A stretch of DNA of 64,000 nucleotides, from positions 1-64,000 of the forward strand of contig JBFMFB010000006.1 in NCBI GenBank assembly GCA_040752115.1, in the 5' to 3' direction. Below, in pieces: positions 59,096-64,000 of this stretch (the first letter of the stretch is position 1; every line of letters begins with the position of its first letter). The position numbers and the translations under genes are program-made. The notes under the pieces are model-generated. The model was not told the origin of the DNA and searched no databases. It was given only the letters and a program-made list of their open reading frames with translations. Source of the stretch: JBFMFB01 sp040752115 (GTDB lineage Bacteria > Pseudomonadota > Gammaproteobacteria > Burkholderiales > Sulfuricellaceae).

Positions 59096-60259
59096 ATGCT
59101 GTACACCGACTTGCCGCTCTTCAAACTGAAAGACAAATCCCTCTTGCCCATCGTCCAGGGCGGCATGGGCGTGGGCGTTTCGGCGCACCGGCTGGCCGGC
59201 TCGGTGGCCAGGGAAGGCGCGGTGGGCACCATCGCCAGCATCGACCTACGCCGCCATCATCCCGATCTGATGGAACAGACCCGACGCAGCCGCAGCCAGG
59301 CCGAGCTGGACCAGGCCAACCTAGTTGCGCTGGACCGGGAGGTGAAAAGCGCCCTTGATCTGGCCGGAGGTGAAGGCATGGTCGCGGTCAACGTCATGAA
59401 AGCCGTCTCCGAACATCGGGAACTGGTGCGCCAGGCTTGCGAAAGCGGCACCGAAGCGATCGTCATGGGCGCCGGCCTGCCGCTGGATTTGCCGGAAATG
59501 ACCAGCGACTTTCCCAAAGTGGCCTTGATTCCGATTCTGTCGGATGCGCGCGGCATTGGCGTCATCCTGAAGAAATGGATGCGCAAGAACCGCCTGCCCG
59601 ACGCCATCGTCATCGAGAATCCGCGCTATGCCGGCGGGCACCTGGGCGCGCCCAGGCCGGAAGAAATCAGCGACAGCCGCTTCGATTTTCCCGGCGTGCT
59701 GGAAGGCGCGCTCCAGCTATTCAAGGAGCTGGGCATCGAACGCATGCGCATTCCGCTGATCCCGGCCGGCGGCATCAACACCTTCGAAAAAGTGCGCAGC
59801 CTGCTCGGCTTGGGCGCCAGCGCGGTGCAGCTCGGCACGCCGTTCGCCGTCACCGAGGAAGGCGACGCCCACCCCAACTTCAAGAAAGTCCTGGCCGAAG
59901 CCAAGCCGGAAGACATCGTCACCTTCATGAGCACCGCCGGCCTTCCGGCCCGCGCCGTGCTGACGCCCTGGCTGAAGAATTACCTCAACCGGGAAAGCAA
60001 GCTGCAATCCTGCGCCAAGGCCTCACCGGACCGCTGCGCCCCCGCTCTCAACTGCCTGGTCCAGTGCGGGCTGCGCGACGGCTTCGCCAAGATGGGGCAG
60101 TTCTGCATCGACTCGCAACTGGCGGCGGCCCTGCGCGGCGACATCAACAAGGGCCTGTTCTTCCGCGGTTCGGAAAGCCTGCCGTTCGGCTCCGCCATCC
60201 GCCCGGTGCGGGAATTGCTGGAATACCTGCTCACCGGCAGGAAGCCCGCGGCGGCTTGA
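59096..60259 (+). CDS. nitronate monooxygenase-like FMN protein with Cys-rich C-terminus (paralogue 2)
   Basis: 387 aa. LLPIVQGGMGVGVSAHRLAGSVAREGAVGTI and IPLIPAGGINTFEKVRSLLGLGASAVQLGTPF match the family barrel. The C-terminal part has Cys residues in SKLQSCAKASPDRCAPALNCLVQCGLRDG, a different spacing from paralogue 1. It lies directly after hypD but has its own -10 box. Function unknown. Confidence 0.82.
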   Translation: MLYTDLPLFKLKDKSLLPIVQGGMGVGVSAHRLAGSVAREGAVGTIASIDLRRHHPDLMEQTRRSRSQAELDQANLVALDREVKSALDLAGGEGMVAVNVMKAVSEHRELVRQACESGTEAIVMGAGLPLDLPEMTSDFPKVALIPILSDARGIGVILKKWMRKNRLPDAIVIENPRYAGGHLGAPRPEEISDSRFDFPGVLEGALQLFKELGIERMRIPLIPAGGINTFEKVRSLLGLGASAVQLGTPFAVTEEGDAHPNFKKVLAEAKPEDIVTFMSTAGLPARAVLTPWLKNYLNRESKLQSCAKASPDRCAPALNCLVQCGLRDGFAKMGQFCIDSQLAAALRGDINKGLFFRGSESLPFGSAIRPVRELLEYLLTGRKPAAA

Positions 60260-60314
60260 ATCCTGTTAAAGTTATCCGCGAGCTCGGGCAAATTCGCGGT
60301 CATGAAGACAGCAC

Positions 60315-60345
60315 AGTAGGCTGGGCTGAGGCACGAAACCCAGCA
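60315..60345. repeat. short GTAGGCTGGGCTGAGG repeat
   Basis: AGTAGGCTGGGCTGAGG then CACGAAACCCAGC form a small hairpin (GCTGGG/CCCAGC). It is related to the pieces at 54937 and 62993. Confidence 0.65.
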
Positions 60346-60389
60346 TTTTCGGCCGAGACGCAAACTTTTTCCAAGCAACGGGTTTTATT

Positions 60390-61838
60390 ATGGATTTCTT
60401 TCCGGTTTTTCTCGCCATCAAGGGCAAGCCTTGCGTGGTCATTGGCGGCGGCCCGGTGGCCGCGCGCAAGGCGGCGATGCTGCTCCAGTCCGGCGCCAGG
60501 GTCACGGTGGTCGCTCCCGAACTGTGCCACGTCCTGGCGCAGCAGGCGCAGCGCGGCGAAATCAGCCATGTAAGCGCCCGCTTCAGCCCGGAGCAGCTCG
60601 ACGACGCCACGCTGGCAATCGCCGCCACCGACGACCGCAAGGTCAACGAAGCGGTCTCCGAGGCCGCGCAGCAGCGCCGGATTCCGGTCAACGTGGTGGA
60701 CAACCCCGACCTGTGCACCTTCGTCATGCCCGCAGTGATCGACCGCTCGCCGCTGCTGGTCGCCGTTTCCACCGGCGGCGCCTCGCCGGTGCTGGCGCGG
60801 CTGCTGCGGGCGCGCCTCGAAACCCTGATCCCTTCGTCCTACGGGCGGCTCGCCGCGCTGGCGGAAAAATTCCGTGAGCAGGTCAAGAAACATTTTCCCC
60901 GGCCGGGGAAGCGGCGCATGTTCTGGGAAAAAGTGCTGCAGGGACCGGTGGCGGAAATGGTGTTCGCGGGCCAGGAGAAATCGGCGGAAAAAGCGCTGCA
61001 GCAAGCCCTGCTGGCCGAATCGGCCGAGGAGCCCCTGCGCGGCGAGGTTTACCTCGTCGGCGGCGGGCCCGGCAACCCGGATCTGCTGACCTTCCGCGCC
61101 CTGCGCCTGATGCAGCAGGCCGACGTGGTGGTGTACGACCACCTGGTCGCATCGGCAGTGCTGGAGCTGACGCGGCGCGACGCCGAGCGCATCTACGTCG
61201 GCAAGGAACGCAGCAGCCACACCCTGCCGCAGGAAGAGATCAACGAATTGCTGGTGCGGCTGGCCAAGCAGGGCAAGCGCGTGCTGCGACTCAAGGGCGG
61301 CGATCCGTTCATTTTCGGCCGCGGCGGCGAGGAGATCGAAACCCTGTCCAGCCACGGCATCCCGTTCCAGGTGGTGCCCGGCATCACCGCCGCCGCCGGT
61401 GTCGCGGCCTACACCGGTATCCCGCTCACCCACCGCGACTACGCCCAGGCGTGCGTGCTCGTCACCGGCCACCTCAAGGACAACACCATGAACCTCGACT
61501 GGGACGCCTTGGCGCGCCCCCGCCAGACCGTCGCGATCTACATGGGGCTGATGGGGCTGCCGGTGCTGTGCCGGAAACTGATCGAGCACGGCCTGCCGCC
61601 CTCCTGGCCGGCCGCCATCGTGCAGCAGGGCACTACCCCCCGCCAACGCACCCTGATCGGCACGCTCGAAACCCTGCCTGCGCTGGCAGCCGAAGCGCAG
61701 CTCAAGCCGCCGACCATGATCATCGTCGGCGAAGTGGTCAAGCTGCACGACAAGCTGGCCTGGTTCAAGCCGGGCGACGTGGAGCAGGGAAGCTTCGCGC
61801 AGGCGCGCACGGTTCAGCCTGCCGAAAAAACCGCATAG
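60390..61838 (+). CDS. cysG: siroheme synthase, trifunctional CysG
   Basis: 482 aa. N-terminal precorrin-2 dehydrogenase/ferrochelatase domain (about 1-205; VVIGGGPVAARKAAMLLQSGA) and C-terminal SAM-uroporphyrinogen III methyltransferase (about 215-460; VYLVGGGPGNPDLLTFRALRLMQQADVVVYDHLV, LRLKGGDPFIFGRGGEE). It makes siroheme for sulfite or nitrite reductases. About 20 residues longer than E. coli CysG at the C-terminus. Confidence 0.95.
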   Translation: MDFFPVFLAIKGKPCVVIGGGPVAARKAAMLLQSGARVTVVAPELCHVLAQQAQRGEISHVSARFSPEQLDDATLAIAATDDRKVNEAVSEAAQQRRIPVNVVDNPDLCTFVMPAVIDRSPLLVAVSTGGASPVLARLLRARLETLIPSSYGRLAALAEKFREQVKKHFPRPGKRRMFWEKVLQGPVAEMVFAGQEKSAEKALQQALLAESAEEPLRGEVYLVGGGPGNPDLLTFRALRLMQQADVVVYDHLVASAVLELTRRDAERIYVGKERSSHTLPQEEINELLVRLAKQGKRVLRLKGGDPFIFGRGGEEIETLSSHGIPFQVVPGITAAAGVAAYTGIPLTHRDYAQACVLVTGHLKDNTMNLDWDALARPRQTVAIYMGLMGLPVLCRKLIEHGLPPSWPAAIVQQGTTPRQRTLIGTLETLPALAAEAQLKPPTMIIVGEVVKLHDKLAWFKPGDVEQGSFAQARTVQPAEKTA

Positions 61839-61968
61839 AAAAGGCGATTAACCACGAATGTGCCCGAATAGGGCACGAAATGTTCACGAATAATCAAAGC
61901 CTCTCCCGGCATCGGGGGTTCGTTCGTGAAAATTCGTGTCATTCGTGGTCAATCGCCATTTATAAGGG
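61839..61968. repeat. heptamer-word palindromic element, copy M
   Basis: Degenerate CACGAAT words on the left (CCACGAATGTGCCCGAATAG), ATTCGTG words on the right, and a core unlike A, G and J. Tips are AAAAGGCGATTAACCACG and TCAATCGCCATTTATAAGG. It starts right after the cysG stop and ends 13 bases before the next ATG. Confidence 0.78.
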
Positions 61969-61980
61969 CAAAACAACACC

Positions 61981-62991
61981 ATGCCGTCCCTCGCTGAGCT
62001 CCAGCAAAAGGTACTGCGAATCGGCCGGGAGCCTTACGGTTATTTCGACGAGGCGACGGTACACCGCCTCCTGACCGACCGCCCCCTGGACTATTTCCAT
62101 TTCGTCAAAACCGGGCTGGCGGACATCGCCGCCGGGCGCACGGCGCTGGAGTTGCCGCCCAAGCAGGTTTTCTCCGATCCGGGCAGCACGGCCGATTTCC
62201 GCGTCATGCCGTGCGTGGTTCGGGGAGCGGGCGGCGCGATGAAAACGGTCAAGCTGATCGGCACCAACACCCGGCAGCGGCTGGTGCCGGACCAGATCAC
62301 CGTGGGCAAGGCCTTCGTCATGCACCCCGAGGAAAACTTTGTCAGCCACGTCTTCGAAGCCTGCCTGCTCTCGTCGGCGCGAACCGGCCTCTGCGCCGCC
62401 ATCGCCATCGACCTGCTGGCCCGATCCCGAAACAAGCTGGCCTGCATCGGCGCCGGACGGGTCGGCTACTACGCGGCGTTCTATGCCGCCGCGCTGGGCG
62501 GAGTGGACGAAATCGCCATTTTCGACCGGGATCACAACCGGGCGCAGCAAACCGCGGACCTTCTGGCAAGGCAGATTCCGGCGGTGCGCTTCCATGCGGC
62601 GCGGGAGCGCCGGGAAGCGAATGATGCCGAGGTGCTGGTGATCGCCACCACCAGCACCGAGCCGCTGTGCAGCCCGCGCGAAACCCGCGCCAACCTGACC
62701 GTCAGCCTGGGCGCGGATACCGATTGCCAGCGCGAGCTCGATCCGGCGTGGGCCGATGCGGCGGACATCTTCGTCGATACGCAGGACTGCGCCCGCTTCG
62801 GCGATCTCAATTCGTGGCGGGAAGCCGGCCTGATCGATACTGCGAAGCTGGTCGATCTGTTCCGGTTGCTGCGCGACGCGATACCCTCGAACTCCGCCCG
62901 CCCCAGAGTGTTCGTCTCCACCGGCTCGGCGCTGTTCGACAACCTGACCATCGGCTACCTGCTGCACCGATCCTCGTTGGAGCAGGCCTAA
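61981..62991 (+). CDS. ornithine cyclodeaminase/mu-crystallin family NAD(P) enzyme
   Basis: 336 aa. The NAD(P)-binding motif LACIGAGRVGYYAAFYAAALGGVDEIAIFDRD and NDAEVLVIATTSTEPLCSPRETRANLTVSLGAD fit the family. The N-terminal part includes MKTVKLIG with the substrate-binding Lys. The substrate cannot be told: ornithine cyclodeaminase, ketimine reductase or a relative. No amino-acid gene is adjacent. Confidence 0.82.
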   Translation: MPSLAELQQKVLRIGREPYGYFDEATVHRLLTDRPLDYFHFVKTGLADIAAGRTALELPPKQVFSDPGSTADFRVMPCVVRGAGGAMKTVKLIGTNTRQRLVPDQITVGKAFVMHPEENFVSHVFEACLLSSARTGLCAAIAIDLLARSRNKLACIGAGRVGYYAAFYAAALGGVDEIAIFDRDHNRAQQTADLLARQIPAVRFHAARERREANDAEVLVIATTSTEPLCSPRETRANLTVSLGADTDCQRELDPAWADAADIFVDTQDCARFGDLNSWREAGLIDTAKLVDLFRLLRDAIPSNSARPRVFVSTGSALFDNLTIGYLLHRSSLEQA

Positions 62992-62992
62992 G

Positions 62993-63106
62993 CCGAGCTG
63001 GGGTTCGGCTCCCTCACCCCAGCCTACACATGCTGGGGTAAGCGCAGTTTGTAGGCTGGCGGTAAGCGCAGCGCACCCCAGCAGGAACAGCCAGCCTACG
63101 CGGCCG
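62993..63106. repeat. GTAGGCTGG/CCAGCCTAC word repeat cluster
   Basis: CACCCCAGCCTACA, TGCTGGGGTAAGCGCAG, GTAGGCTGGCGGTAAGCGCAG and CCAGCCTACGCGG form alternating inverted units after the cyclodeaminase-like gene. Confidence 0.75.
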
Positions 63107-63243
63107 GAATTAAGCCAGTGTTAAGAAACCCCGGCTAAACTCCAAAATGCAGCGATGTCGAAGCGCAAGGCGGCCAGATTTTTGAGCCGTCATGCTACGA
63201 ACATCGACTTTGCAGTCCCCTTCATTTGGTTAGAACGAAAGGT

Positions 63244-63708
63244 ATGAATCTCATGGTCAAAAAATCTTTGGGTGTTTTGTTTATTGGTCTCTGCCTGGCA
63301 GGCACGGCGTACGCCGAAACCCACGACCACCATTCCCACGACTCCCACGAAGCGGCCGCGCCTGAAGCGACGCTCAAGCTGAACAACGGCGCCAAGTGGG
63401 CGACCGATCAGCCGCTCCGCGACGGCATGGCCGCCATCCGGAAACTGGCCTCTCCCGCCCCAAAAGGCGCCCCCAGCGCAGCGGATTCCGCCGCCCTGGC
63501 CAAGAAAGTGGAAGCCCAGGTCAGCAATATCATCGGCAGTTGCCACCTGGAGCCGCAGGCGGACGCCATGCTGCATATCGTATTGGCCCGCATCCTGGAC
63601 GGCACGAAGGAACTGGGCGGAGCCACAGCGGCCGAGCGCAAGGCCGGATTGGACAAGATCAACAAGGCCGTGGCCGACTTCTACGTTTATTTCAACGCCA
63701 AGCCATAA
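63244..63708 (+). CDS. exported small protein with His-rich N-terminus
   Basis: 154 aa from ATG 63244 (GAAAGG upstream); ATG 63253 or TTG 63226 are alternatives. Signal peptide (LGVLFIGLCLAGTAYAE), then HDHHSHDSHEA, a probable metal-binding stretch, and a helical domain (about 45-154) with one Cys (IIGSCHLEPQADAMLHIVL). I recognise no family. It may bind nickel, copper or zinc in the periplasm. A strong terminator follows. Confidence 0.75.
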   Translation: MNLMVKKSLGVLFIGLCLAGTAYAETHDHHSHDSHEAAAPEATLKLNNGAKWATDQPLRDGMAAIRKLASPAPKGAPSAADSAALAKKVEAQVSNIIGSCHLEPQADAMLHIVLARILDGTKELGGATAAERKAGLDKINKAVADFYVYFNAKP

Positions 63709-63724
63709 CGCCGGCATCGGCAAC

Positions 63725-63760
63725 AAAAAAACCCTCCGCAGCAACTGCGGTGGGTTTTTT
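63725..63760 (+). terminator. rho-independent terminator
   Basis: A-run, then CCCTCCGCAG / CTGCGGTGGG stem with loop CAA, then TTTTTTTT. It lies 17 bases after the His-rich protein gene and could work in both directions. Confidence 0.9.
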
Positions 63761-64000
63761 TTCGGTTAACGGTATCTCGTGTGCTTGGCGTGCCCGCAGC
63801 GAATCAACTTACTGCAGACAAAAACCACTGACTGCGATCTCTGGCGAAAGCCAAACGCCGCGGGGAAAGGTGTGCACATTCACGACAAATTCCCGGGAGC
63901 TCTTCAGCTCGCTTTGCGCCTGTTACCGCTCGCCTGAACATCAGTAACTGCGCATTATTGTGCTTATCCGGGGCAGAAAAAAAGTTACCCCATTTCGCTT
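63761..64000. other. right end of window without recognised gene
   Basis: I see no convincing coding frame or RNA in these 240 bases. Confidence 0.5.

Overview
The window is a GC-rich chromosomal segment that looks like a betaproteobacterium of the Nitrosomonadales/Sulfuricella type. This assignment is an inference. It rests on gene order (tatABC-hinT-hisEIFAHBCDG-murA-grxD-bolA-mla, and kdsDC-lptCAB-rpoN-hpf-ptsN-hprK-rapZ) and on protein character. No rRNA is present to confirm it. Almost all of the sequence is core housekeeping DNA. No transposase, integrase, phage gene or CRISPR array is visible.

Layout: 1-8558 is an MSHA/type II secretion-like pilus cluster: a TPR protein cut by the window edge, ATPase, inner-membrane platform protein, three assembly-type proteins and two pilin-like proteins. 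8559-12600 holds a MarR regulator with two membrane proteins, a Fic protein, and tRNA-Phe beside a broken tRNA remnant. 12597-14561 holds a Nif3-like protein and a DegS/HtrA protease. 14777-31744 is a 17-kb minus-strand block running from mlaFED, a TolC-like protein and mlaCB, through an ABC-2 exporter, bolA, grxD, murA and the complete histidine pathway, to hinT and tatABC. 31917-36144 carries thiS, thiG, trmB, an ABC-2-like membrane protein, an exported helical protein and a lone prepilin. 36380-47165 carries a Kef-type antiporter, kdsD-kdsC-lptC-lptA-lptB (LPS synthesis and export), rpoN-hpf-ptsN-hprK-rapZ (nitrogen-PTS regulation) and a NusG-II/Gx-transporter pair. 47533-55470 is mixed: PEBP protein, GGDEF/EAL protein, UbiX, a dead-phosphatase/cNMP-binding fusion, a PNPOx-like protein, a small lipoprotein, a nitronate-monooxygenase-like flavoprotein and a HesB-like protein. 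55591-63708 carries HupE, hypCABD, a second nitronate-monooxygenase-like protein, fused CysG, an ornithine-cyclodeaminase-like protein and a His-rich exported protein.

The most unusual signal is between the genes. At about twelve places there is a 110-165 bp imperfect palindrome. Its arms are three heptamer words (mostly ATTCGTG and its complement CACGAAT) spaced 8-11 bp apart, and its tips are AT-rich (around GCTTTTTCTAGG). Copies with other words (ATCTGCG, ATCCGTG, CTCCGCG) keep the same architecture and often the same tips, so they look like variants of one element. Several end directly at a start codon and must supply its leader. Other short-word palindromes (GGATGAAGGCGGAAGG, GTGAGGAGTGAGG, GTAGGCTGGGGTGAGG) share the intergenic space. 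One of them supplies the start of hisG and the stop of hisA.
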